Source: Phymorhynchus buccinoides
Lineage: Eukaryota > Mollusca > Gastropoda > Neogastropoda > Raphitomidae
Direction: 5' to 3'
Length of the DNA: 64,000 nucleotides
NCBI GenBank assembly: GCA_017654935.2
Contig: CM065690.1
Location: 9,505,906 to 9,569,905 of the forward strand
The position numbers were made by a program, and so were the translations under genes. Within the stretch, counting starts at the first letter, position 1. Each line of letters begins with the position of its first letter. Below are positions 24,533 to 33,525 of this stretch, in pieces. A model generated the notes under the pieces. That model saw only the letters and a list, made by a program, of their open reading frames with translations, was not told where the DNA came from and ran no database searches.

Positions 24533-24717
24533 TACAGTGGAACCTCCCTTATAAGACCTTCAGAAATCATCAAAAATGAGGTCTTAAATGGGAGGGGAGG
24601 GAGTTGTATAAGGGAGGTAATTTTAATACTTACAAAGAAGGGCAATGTCTCAAAGAAGTAGATCTTAAGTGGGAGGGAGTCTTATAATAGGGGTCTTATA
24701 AGGGAGGTTCTACTGTA
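24533..24717. mobile_element. MITE with CAGTGGAACCTCCC termini, second copy
   Basis: Aligns along its length with 566-730, including AATACTTACAAAGAAGGGCA in the interior. It is flanked by TA on both sides (TATACAGTGG ... CTACTGTATA). Confidence 0.75.
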
Positions 24718-25607
24718 TACTGGAAAATCTTCAGCCTTTAAAATGCATCGTCCAGTGTATTGCCAACCAGTCGGCTATAGCTATTGTCAGTAGCCTTGGT
24801 CACCCACCCACCATTGGTAGCAAAGCATTTGTCCAAACAGAAGAGTGCCTACTATTAGCGGCTAAAGGCTCGTTCGCCAACCTATCTAGCTGTTGACCAT
24901 ACAGATAAGCCCAATCATGTGTTAGAACGTGTTACTGCTCCTCTACATTTCAGGCCTGAATATTTTAAGTTGTTTAAAACGAAACCCTGCATTTTGGTAC
25001 ATGTGGTTACATGTACATATAATTACTTTTTTTTTCTCACAACAGAAAACAAAATACACATTTTGTAAATTTTCTTAATGTTGCTTTTGTTGTTATTTGT
25101 TATTTTGTTTTAGATCTATATTTTATTTTAAGAAATGCTGCAAGTGCAATTGTTTGGACCCCACATGAAATTTACCTTTGTTTTTGCCATTACTCAACAG
25201 GCCGCTGCTGACTTCCTTTCATCAACATTTACACTCAGACTCGGAAATAAAGAAAGTTCCAGGCAAACGTTGATTGATTTTCAAACTCTTGTAATCAACC
25301 TTTCTGCTTCATCATTTAACAGGCAACAGGACTGACTGACTGGGCTTCCATCTTTTCTTATCAAATGGCTGTTGACTGACTGACCCCGTCTTTGTTCACC
25401 CAACTTTAACTTTGTCAAATGTACAGTGTAAATCTCAGAAGTAAAAAGTGAAAAGACTAAAGTTTTATTTCGAGATTGCTGATAATTGGAGATTTGAAAA
25501 AAAGTTTTTCCATAAGAAGGATTACATTAGGATTGTGAAATTATTGTGAATAATCGATTTTTTGTGGTACCCATTTTTGAACGAGTTGTTTCTACAATAT
25601 TTTGCAG
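24718..25607. other. Upstream region of ODF3-like gene 1
   Basis: No coding exon seen. A good acceptor (acaatattttgcag) ends at 25607, which would open a 5' UTR exon containing the start codon. The upstream non-coding exon and promoter are not identified. Confidence 0.4.
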
Positions 25608-25701
25608 GCAGCTAACTGAGTGACTGACCGATTTCCCTCCTCCCTCTTCCTGGCAACCCCCACCACCTGTCAGTCAATCAAATCCACCATCATCAATCAC
25701 C

Positions 25702-25955
25702 ATGACGACCCTGGAACGGCAGCAGACGCGGGATGTGGGCAACTACAACTACACGCGGCCCCGGCAGCCCATCGCGGCCATGTTCAACTCGCCGGGCCCC
25801 TGCTACGGCCTGCCCAGCCTGGTGGGCCAGAAGGGCCATGACACCCGCAGCGTCCACAGCAAGTACCCGGCCTGGGTCTTCGGCGTCAAGCACGGCAAGT
25901 TCCGCGAGGACTGCTCCCCCGGCCCATGCTACTTCCCCGACTCCAAGTACTACAG
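25702..25955 (+). CDS. ODF3-like gene 1, exon 1
   Basis: Encodes residues 1-84 plus two bases of codon 85, ending before donor gtcagg. It contains two SPGPCY SHIPPO motifs. It is markedly GC-rich compared with the AT-rich flanks. The paralogue's exon 1 lacks the N-terminal 12-residue extension MTTLERQQTRDV. Confidence 0.93.
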
Positions 25956-28900
25956 GTCAGGAGGAGTGCCTGCAAAAAAAAGAAGGATATGGTGAACCGT
26001 TATCAAAGAAAATTAGAATTAAAGCAAAATGTCGCAGTGTTGTAGTATTAAACAAGCAAGACAGAAACAGGAAAGCGTAGATCGACATGATTCAACCCCC
26101 TGCAACCTCCCCATTTCCAGGTACCATTACTTACTGGTGAGAGGCTGCAAGAAGAAGGGTATGGTCAACTTTTAGAGAACAAAAAATAGAAAGAAAGAAA
26201 AACATTAATTTAAATATCTAGTTTTTGGTTTTTTTTTAAATTTAAATATCTAGTTAATGTTAAACAAAAAATCTAACAAAACAGATACTGGAAAGCATAG
26301 GCATGATTCAAACCTTCGCTACTTCCATTTCCCAAATCGGAGTACTACAGGCTACAAGATCTTTGAAGAATACGGTAATCTTTGTAAAAATAAAAAAAAT
26401 AAAAAAATAAAAAATCAAGACAAAAGCACCACTGTATCTCCGACTGTGACATCCAGATAGCAGAGGATGAAGGCAGCTGCTATTTAGAGGGCAGGGCTGA
26501 AAATTGTTTAATTAAAGAGATTGGCCAGGGTATATCCACACTATATCAGTCACGAGGACTTGAGGAGTCCATTGGAGAGGTTCCTCAAAGGTCAGCCAGT
26601 CTGCAAGATTCTGCACTAAAGAGCCAGCACAAACGTCAAGTGTCGGCCTCCTTTGCCTCTTTTGCACTGCACACACAGAAGAGACGGAAGGAGATTTCGT
26701 TGTGCTTCAGGAAGGGATGATAAGGATGGGTCCCCCTCCCACCATTCCCTCAGCAGTAGTAATGCAGACTATGAAAAGATTTGCCCAAGGTACATCCCCA
26801 CTCTATTGCTCAAAAGGACTTGGTGTAGTTGGTGTTGTGGAAGGTCACCAAAGGCCAGCCATTCCCCAAGGCTGCAGTATTAAAAAAGCCAGTGCAAATG
26901 CCAAACGTCATGTTTCGTCTCTTTTGCAATGTGTAGCACAGAAATAAAACTTCTGTTAAATTTTGTATGGTTTGCTCCCCTTGGATCGCTGATTTCGGAT
27001 TCTGCGACCTGACAAACCAGGGTGTGTCTGTGAGTTGGGACTCGGAAGGAGCGGCGTGACAGCAACACCGCCCAGAAAATGGGACAGAAGAAAACTTCTA
27101 TTTACAGTGGAACCCACGCTTTAAGGGCCAGCCACACGTCCACTAAAATCGCACGACTGTACGATACGATTCGATCACGTGGTCTCCAAGAGCAAATGTG
27201 ATTCGTGCTTCGAGACCACATGATCAAATCATATCGTACAGTTGTGCGATTTTAGTGGACGTGTGGTTGGCCCTTAACAGGCACCTCAGTATCGCGGACA
27301 CCTCAATAATCCAGACAGTTCTATTCAGTCTCTTCCCTTCATTACTAAAAGAGTCTTCAGTATAGCGACCACCTCACAATTACAGACAGTTTTGGCCAGT
27401 CTGTGGGGTGGTCGCAATGCTGAGGTTCCGCTGTATGCTATCTTTATTAAAGGATCATGTTGTTTTCCTCCAGTGACGGTAAGGACGGCACCCCCCACTA
27501 CTCCTGTCACAGGGATGGTAAGGACGGCACCCCCCACTACTCGCTGTCACTGTATGCTATCTTTATTAAAGGATCATGTTGTGTTTCCTCCAGGGACGGT
27601 AAGGACGGCACCCCCCACTACTCGCTGTCACTGTATGCTATCTTTATTAAAGGATCTTGTTGTGTTTCCTCCAGGGATCATGGTAAGGACGGCACCCCCC
27701 ACTACTCGCTGTCACTGTATGCTATCTTTATTAAAGGATCTTGTTGTGTTTCCTCCAGGGATGGTAAGGACGGCACCCCCCACTACTCGCTGTCACTGTA
27801 TGCTATCTTTATTAAAGGATCTTGTTGTGTTTCCTCCAGGGACGGTAAGGACGGCACCCCCCACTACTCGCTGTCACTGTATGCTATCTTTATTAAAGGA
27901 TCTTGTTGTGTTTCCTCCAGGGACGGTAAGGACGGCACCCCCCACTACTCGCTGTCACTGTATGCTATCTTTATTAAAGGATCTTGTTGTGTTTCCTCCA
28001 GGGACGGTAAGGACGGCACCCCCCACTACTCGCTGTCACTGTATGCTATCTTTATTAAAGGATCTTGTTGTGTTTCCTCCAGGGACGGTAAGGACGGCAC
28101 CCCCCACTACTCGCTGTCACTGTATGCTATCTTTATTAAAGGATCTTGTTGTGTTTCCTCCAGGGACGGTAAGGACGGCACCCCCCACTACTCGCTGTAC
28201 AGCCGCAATGCCGACATGAAGGGGTTTGCCGTGCCGGGACCCGGGGCCTACAGCCCAGAACAAACCGGCCCCAGTGGTAAACGCATGCCGCCCAAATACT
28301 CCTTCGGCACTCGGCACCGATCGCGTCAGACAGACATGACTCCAGGTAAATGCGTGGGGTTTCGTTTTTATAATTTAACTCATATTTTTGGTTAAACTGA
28401 AATTAACAACTTTCCCTTTCACACCTTCCCATACTTTGTCTCTCTCACCACTTTCCCGTGTCACTTAGCTTTTTAATTTTCATTACAGAGAGTCTGTCAA
28501 ATCCCCTTTACATAGCATTTTCCGGTAAAGGTGAAGATGTGCCACCCCCCACCCCCCACCCCCCTACATTTCTCGGTTAATTGTATTTTTCCGTTTTTGC
28601 CTTTCTTACCATACATAAAGCTGTATTTTAGGAACATTTTTAGCTAATAACCTTTTTGGAATACTAACCCTATCCCTAACCCTAACCCTAACCCTACCCC
28701 CCACCCTATAAGACAGAAAAATGCAACGAACACAACTGTGACAAATCGCGGTGTACTGCAGTACATAGTGGGGGGTAGGGTTAGGTTTAGGGCTAGGGTT
28801 AGGGATAGGGTTAGTATTCCAAAAAGGTTATTAGCTAAAAATGTTCCTAAAATACAGCTTTATGTATGGTAAGAAAGGCAAAAACGGAAAAATACAATTA

Positions 28901-31300
28901 ACCGAGAAATGCAGGGGGGGTGGCACATCTTTACCTTTACCCATTTTCCCTTCAGTTCAAGACCCCCCAGCGGGATGATGCCATGGCACCCATTGTGGAC
29001 TAGGCAGGCCCTGGACCCCTTTAAGGTTTTCCAGGATTTGGGAGAAGCACCTTCTTCTTCATCGCTCGCTCGTACAGTTTCCAGTCATGAGCGCAGATGC
29101 GTCATGCTGCTGTTATGCGCCTAACCGAGAAATAGGCCCAGCATACATCCACCCTCGGCAGGAGAAAATCTTTGTAAGAATTTATAGAAAAAGGCAGGAG
29201 AATGGACCAGTAAGGCAGAGAGATAGTAAAGTAGATGACAGTAAGCAAAGGGAAAAGGCAGAGTCAAAGAAGGTGATAGATTAGAGGAATGTACAAGCAC
29301 AGAACATCCAGAAGGTGGGGGAACTGTTTGTAGAAATGGGGAAGGAGAAGCGCCGGTGTGACCAAATGTGTGCGTGTTGCAGCGGCCAACAAGTACTCGC
29401 TGGATGGTATGCTGGGCTCCACCATCCAGTCGGGGAAGAGGCAGGCCCCCTGCTACTCCCTGAGGGGACGCAGCAAGATCGGGGGCTTCAGTGAGGACCT
29501 CAGCAAGGTCTGTGTGTGTGCTGTGTGTATGTGTGTGAGGGGGGGGGGGGGGGGTTGTGTTTGTGTGTGAGGGTGGAGTGTGTGTGTATGTATAGGTGTG
29601 TGTGTGTGGGAGGGGGTGTGTGTTGTGTGTGGGGGGGGAGGGGAGTGTGTGTGAAAATGTGGCTTCAGTGAGAACCTCAGCCAGATGTGTGTGTGTCACT
29701 CTGTGTGTGTATGTGTGTGTGTGTGTGTGTGTGAAAGAGAGAGAGAGAGAGAGACCCAGTGTAGTGTTGCAGACAGCACAAGGTCATATTTTTTGTTAAA
29801 TACATGTACATATCAAAGGTGGATCGGGTTATTAAGGAGGGATGGGTGTGCCCTTGGGGTGGGTGGACTCAGGTTTGTGGTCCCATAAAAGATGCAGTGA
29901 AGGCCTCTCCTGGGAGAATAAAAGATGAATTCATGATCTTCATCGGTCTGATCTAATAGTCTGGCATGGAATTATGTGAGGTACTGTCTGTACATGAAAT
30001 CAAGGGTGTTGGCATGGTAGTCATGGATTCCCCTCCTTTCTTTTAGGAGGGTGGGGGAGGGGGTTTGTAACACTCCCCACCCCCACCCAAGATTTGCCTC
30101 TGCGTATCGGAGAGAAAAATATCCAATTTTCCAGACAAAATCGTTTCCGTGCCTAATTCGCACTTTTGAAAGAAATTGAAGTTTCTAATTCGGTTGGAGG
30201 TAAGAGCGTGACAAGTAATGTTTCTTATGTGTTTGTGTTGTGTGCGTTGTGCAGACCCCAGGTCCCAAATATGATGTGGTGAACACAGACGTGAACAAGA
30301 ACCGGGCCCCCATCTACAGCCTGACCTCCAGAAACACCATGCCGGGAGACGGCACCAAGAAACCCGGCCCCGGGGCACACAGTCCTGAGAAGGTGACGTA
30401 CCGAACTGAACACTGAATGCTATAAATGTTTTAACCCCTTCACAGCCAGAACCAAACAAAAATTAAGAAAATATTTTGAAATCATAGAATAGAAGACAGA
30501 CCCTGTTAGAGTCATTCTGGCAAAATGTCTGGAGATGTATTCCTACCGACGGTTTTTAAAGCAAAAAGCTGTATTCCAGAGTCATTAATATAAAGTTATG
30601 ACGCTATCAATGACATTGGTTTTTCATGTACTACGTACAGGCAAGGCCTGGCAGGCAAGAGGTTAATGTTAGACCTCCATGCCTTTCACACTGGGGGTAT
30701 TCATATGATGTACAGATTTGAAATTAACATATTGAGTGTAAACAGGAGAACGCAAGAAAGATAGATTGATACTAAAGATTGAGAAAGAAAGAGAGAGACT
30801 GTGTCTGTGTGTATATCAGTTTGTATATCAGTGTGTGTGTGTGTGCGTGTGTGTGTGTGTGTTGTTAGAGATAAGGAAATAAACTAATGAACAGACCAAT
30901 CTTATTTTGGAATATAGTTGAATAAGCACGATTACTTTTGTAATTTACTTTTTGTGTGAGTATGCATGTGCGCACATGTGTAAGTGTGCATGCACGCATG
31001 TGTGTACATGGCCTGTGTGTGTGTGGGTGTTTTTTTCCCTTAATTCTATGTTTATAGGTGTGAAATGCCATTATCACCTGCTTTGATTACAAAGTTGGTT
31101 AAACCATGCCTTTGCCATTGTTTCCTTGCATTGTACATTCATTCATGCGTGTATCCCTGCAAAGCATGTTCTGCATGTGCATGTGTGCCGTGTGTCCACT
31201 CCTGCAGGTGACCATGACCAGACACAGTGCTCCAGTGGTCAGCTTCGGCATGCGCCACACCCAATACCTGTGCCTGCCCCTCTTTGAGCCCGCCGACTAG
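25702..31300 (+). CDS. ODF3/CIMAP1-like SHIPPO-repeat protein, gene 1 (complete, 5 exons)
   Basis: Exons 25702-25955, 28164-28345, 29383-29507, 30255-30392 and 31208-31300 join to 792 nt (263 aa), close to the vertebrate ODF3 length. SHIPPO Pro-Gly-Pro motifs lie at about residues 31-33, 73-75, 109-111, 189-191 and 224-226; the unit at 144-148 is degenerate (TPAAN). Other family blocks are YNYTRPR-PIAAMFNSPGPC near the N-terminus, KDGTPHYSLYSR, PAPAYSFG-like strings and GKRQAPCYSLRGRSKIGGF. ODF3/CIMAP1 proteins are testis-rich, microtubule-associated components of sperm tails or cilia; in an invertebrate an axonemal role is inferred. The start ATG follows AATCACC and a likely 5' UTR acceptor at 25607. 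Exon 2's start is tandemly repeated upstream in frame, so longer isoforms are possible. The paralogue lies downstream at 41494-54761. Family assignment is firm; orthology to one vertebrate CIMAP1 member is not. Confidence 0.93.
25935..26390 (+). repeat. Degenerate duplications of the exon 1 donor edge
   Basis: The exon-1 end and intron start (AAGTACTACAGGTCAGG... CTGCAAAAAAAAGAAGG) recurs in diverged form at about 26118-26170 (GGTACCATTACTTACTGGTG, CTGCAAGAAGAAGGGTATGG). It recurs again at about 26330-26375 (CCCAAATCGGAGTACTACAG). An intervening GGAAAGC.TAG...CATGATTCAA block is also shared. This looks like an old tandem duplication of about 190-210 bp spanning the 5' splice site. Confidence 0.55.
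26515..26935. repeat. Diverged tandem duplication, about 265-bp period
   Basis: Blocks at 26515-26650 (GATTGGCCAGGGTATATCC, AAAGGTCAGCCA, AAGAGCCAGCACAAACGTCA) recur at 26785-26935 (GATTTGCCCAAGGTACATCC, AAAGGCCAGCCA, AAAGCCAGTGCAAATGCCAA). It lies in intron 1 with no recognisable coding content. Confidence 0.5.
26968..27095. repeat. Dispersed repeat family S, short copy
   Basis: Shares GCTCCCCTTGGA, GATTCTGCGAC and GAGCGGCGTG...GCAACNC with 63100-63245. Probably the end of a SINE-like element in intron 1. Confidence 0.55.
27103..27435. mobile_element. CAGTGGAACC-type MITE interrupted by a nested element
   Basis: The left end TACAGTGGAACCCACGCT and the right end GCTGAGGTTCCGCTGTA are the TA-flanked termini of a pogo-like MITE. 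The interior is broken by the palindrome at 27121-27277. The right end abuts the first unit of the 81-bp exon-edge array. Confidence 0.7.
27121..27277. mobile_element. Nested TTAA-flanked palindromic MITE
   Basis: TTAAGGGCCAGCCACACGTC at the left end is mirrored by GACGTGTGGTTGGCCCTTAA at the right. The stem continues through CACTAAAATCGCAC and CGTACAGT. TTAA flanks both ends, the target of piggyBac-type transposases. It was inserted after the host MITE. Confidence 0.8.
27475..28190 (+). repeat. Ten in-frame copies of ODF3-like exon 2 start with splice acceptors (81-bp unit)
   Basis: The GACGGTAAGGACGGCACC block starts at 27475, 27514, 27595, 27676, 27760, 27841, 27922, 28003, 28084 and 28165. 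From 27595 onward spacing is 81 bp, except one 84-bp step with a CAT insertion. Each full unit contains a pyrimidine-rich acceptor (TTGTGTTTCCTCCAG) plus the DGKDGTPHYSL codons, then TCACTGTATGCTATC back to the next acceptor. All units are open in the exon-2 frame (DGKDGTPHYSLSLYAIF then IKGSCCVSSR). The first copy has AG|T instead of AG|G, changing Arg to Ser at the junction. Confidence 0.96.
28164..28345 (+). CDS. ODF3-like gene 1, exon 2
   Basis: Uses the last array acceptor (tttcctccag) and ends before donor gtaaat, completing codon 85 and ending one base into codon 146. It encodes DGKDGTPHYSLYSRNADMKG, FAVPGPGAYSPE and KYSFGTRHR. The last-copy start is chosen because it matches the family without insertion; nine upstream acceptors would also keep frame. 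Confidence 0.88.
28523..28941. mobile_element. Foldback element with telomere-like CCCTAA repeats in its arms
   Basis: GGTAAAGGTGAAGATGTGCC at the left is mirrored by GGCACATCTTTACCTTTACC at the right. Arms of about 175 bp surround a 65-bp centre. Each arm includes AAATTAACCGAG/CTCGGTTAATT-type sequence. Its inner end has (CCCTAA)n on the left and (TTAGGG)n on the right, with CCCTAT/CCTAAA variants. It lies in intron 2. Confidence 0.8.
29043..29330 (+). repeat. Dispersed repeat family R, plus-strand copy
   Basis: Contains GAGCGCAGATGCGTCATG, GCGCCTAACCGAGAAATAGG, GGCAGGAGAATGGACCAG and ACATCCAGAAGGTGGGGGAA. The copy ends about 55 bp before the exon 3 acceptor, so it supplies part of the intron's 3' region. 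Confidence 0.75.
29383..29507 (+). CDS. ODF3-like gene 1, exon 3
   Basis: Follows the acceptor gcgtgttgcag and ends before gtctgt in phase 0. It encodes AANKYSLDGMLG, QSGKRQAPCYSLRGRSKIGG and FSEDLSK. The usual Pro-Gly-Pro of this SHIPPO unit is replaced by TPAAN, as the corresponding unit is also degenerate in the paralogue (TPG/A-PN). Confidence 0.92.
29515..29755. repeat. (TG)n, G-run and (GA)n microsatellites
   Basis: Directly after the exon 3 donor. A partial echo of exon 3 (GGCTTCAGTGAGAACCTCAGCC at about 29661-29682) matches GGCTTCAGTGAGGACCTCAGC at 29484, again a local duplication of an exon edge, this time with the donor side. Confidence 0.8.
30255..30392 (+). CDS. ODF3-like gene 1, exon 4
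   Basis: A 46-codon exon, phase 0 at both ends (acceptor gcgttgtgcag, donor gtgacg). It encodes TPGPKYDVVNTDVNKNRAPI, SLTSRNTMPGDGTKKPGPGA and HSPEK, with two SHIPPO motifs. It aligns closely with exon 4 of the paralogue. Confidence 0.93.
30431..30666. mobile_element. TTAA-flanked MITE, related copy
   Basis: Begins TTAACCCCTTCACAGCCAGA and ends CCTGGCAGGCAAGAGGTTAA. It is similar at the ends to the 17245/21723 family but has a different interior. It lies in intron 4. Confidence 0.6.
31208..31300 (+). CDS. ODF3-like gene 1, exon 5 (terminal)
   Basis: Follows the acceptor ccactcctgcag and ends at TAG 31298-31300. It encodes VTMTRHSAPVVSFGMRHTQY then LCLPLFEPAD. The SFGMRH string and acidic C-terminal end match the ODF3 C-terminus. 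Confidence 0.92.
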   Translation: MTMTRHSAPVVSFGMRHTQYLCLPLFEPAD

Positions 31301-31988
31301 GCGTCGTCTCCTTCCATGGTAATAGAATGAATGAACGAATGAACGAATGAAACATGAACAGATTTTATTGATAGGGTACATACACATATATGAGTAGATT
31401 CTGTACGGAAACCCGTGCCCAATCCGCTAACAAGTAAAAGAAGAGAAAAGATTTGCGCAATGTCCGAATTCCCCTAATCCGTAAATTTTTACCCTTCTTT
31501 CATTTACTTATTTACGGATTGCGCTTGGGTTTCCGCACGGAATCTCCGCATGTATGTGTACAAGAGGGTAATGAAATAAGCAAGTATGTTATTTTTTTGT
31601 AAAAGAAAAAATCCAGCCTTCTGGGCAGACGATCGTAAATAACGTAAATGATAAGAGAGACAGACAGAGAGAGAGATGTAATCCCAAGTATTCCTCCACT
31701 GCCCGTTTATCCCATTCTATTATTTCCCCTTTTGTTTGTTTATATAAATTATATGAATAGGGTACTGTGATGGATGCATATGTATTTCGGGAAAGATGAC
31801 TCTATGAAGATTTGCCCCCTTCCCCCTTCCCTTTTTTTCTTGTAATGCATGCATGCACGCACACATGTGCATGCACCACAGCGCACACACACACTCACAC
31901 ACACACACACTATAATATACCTTGCATTTAAACAATAAAGGGTAGAGTTAGAGAAGAAGATCCAGAGGAGCAGAGAAGATAATCTAAT

Positions 31989-32024
<36 letters not shown>

Positions 32025-33301
32025 AGACAGACAGACACAAATAGACACAAACAAACCTCGAGACCAAAATGAAATATAAGTACCGTAATTTTCGAGTTAC
32101 AAGGCGATATGTTTTTCTCCAATTTCAACCTATGCGCCTAATAAACGAGGGCGCCCTATTAGTGAACAAAATTGTGAAAGAGAGGCAACAATTGCCGTGT
32201 TCAATTCAGTGTTCTGTGAGTCAAACATTGACAGTGGTCACGGGTCGCCGATACAACGAATACTCACGTTAAATGCTTAAAAATCCCTATTATCGTCCGA
32301 GATACCATCCAACAGATGCTATAACCCTTCATTGGCTGTAATAAGCATTATTCGTCTTGTCCAAGCTTAAAAAGCCATAATTCAGTTCTATCAGTGTTCG
32401 CGAAGAATTGTCCAAACACAAAACAGGAAGCAGCACAAACGGAAGTTTGATTATTTGAAAGGGGAATCAACTCTCGTTTATGACAGCAGTAATGGCGGTC
32501 GGTAAGCGTTTACAGGACGCGTACGGGCTTCAAAGTTGACTTTCTTTTGTGAGATGTGCATTGCCTTATAAACGAGGGTGCCTTTTGCTTTAATTTTTTC
32601 AGATTTTTCTGGAAAATTGCCCTATTCGCCTTATGTACAGCAGCGCCTAATGATCCGAAAAATGTGATAATATGCATCAAATGTGAAGGACAGATCGATG
32701 CAATTCATCCCATCAAGTGCTACGCTAATCTTTTTTTTTTCTTTTCTGTCTTCAGGAAGGTGATTGAGGGAAGGAAGAAAGAGAGACTATGGAATGTACC
32801 CCCACCTGTGCGAGTCCCTTCCAGCTTTATTCTTCTCGTCCAAATTATTTTTTACCCTGTTCACCTGGTATTATACTGCTGAGATCATTGAGTCGATATG
32901 TTTTCTATGTGTGGGTTTATCACTATGTGTTTGTTTTATATATTTTTGTTCTGTCTGTCTGTGTTGTTTTGTGTATGATTTGTGTGTTTTTAACTCTGGC
33001 AGTATTACGTTGTATGGTATGAATCTTGTTGATTATGTTGTTGTTTTTAATTCTCTTGTTTTAATGTTTGTCTCTATACATATATTTTTATTTTTCAAAT
33101 CAAAGGAATTTTTTTTATACGTTCCATGAAATCAAAATGATAACCGATATATTGACTTGAATTTAAAGATTGTTTTATTTATTTTTAATTCATATGATTT
33201 TCAAAGAAGTTGAACAATTACTCCTTCAGAGCACATGTGCATGTGAGATGTTATATGCACACAGAAATAAATGTGCAGACACTCACACAACAAACTTGCT
33301 C
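31301..33301. other. 3' UTR and spacer after ODF3-like gene 1
   Basis: Holds a short GAATGAAC tandem run (31324-31350), MITE P copy 2, and a (CA)n at 31857-31910. A degenerate element at about 32082-32667 has TTTTCGAGTTACAAGGCG / CGCCTAATGATCCGAAAA ends. No coding signal. Confidence 0.45.
31398..31545. mobile_element. MITE family P, copy 2
   Basis: TTCTGTACGGAAACCCGTGC and GCTTGGGTTTCCGCACGGAA are inverted ends, with AATCCG...CGGATT continuing the stem. It is related to 9521-9690. Like that copy, it lies about 100 bp after a stop codon, here that of ODF3-like gene 1. Confidence 0.7.
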
Positions 33302-33525
33302 TTAACCCCTTGACTGCCAGAGAAAATTTATAAAAAAAATTGGGCAAATCATGACATGAAAAAGACAACTAGTGATAGAGTCTATCTGAAAATGGTCTGG
33401 GGATATTACTCTTGATTATGTTAGAGCAAAAGCCAGCATATCAGGGTTATTCCTCTTCATCTAATGACATCATCAGTGATGTCATCAGGTCAGTACTAAT
33501 AGGTTGGTGGTAGTCAAGGGGTTAA
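33302..33525. mobile_element. TTAA-flanked MITE, related copy
   Basis: Begins TTAACCCCTTGACTGCCAGA and ends GGTAGTCAAGGGGTTAA. Same terminal pattern as the 30431 copy. Confidence 0.65.

Noticed and set aside
27392..28219. Second open frame across the 81-bp array (KDHVVFPPGTVRTAPPTTRC repeats)
   Set aside because: It is a by-product of a unit length divisible by three; the exon 2 frame is the one supported by ODF3 similarity.
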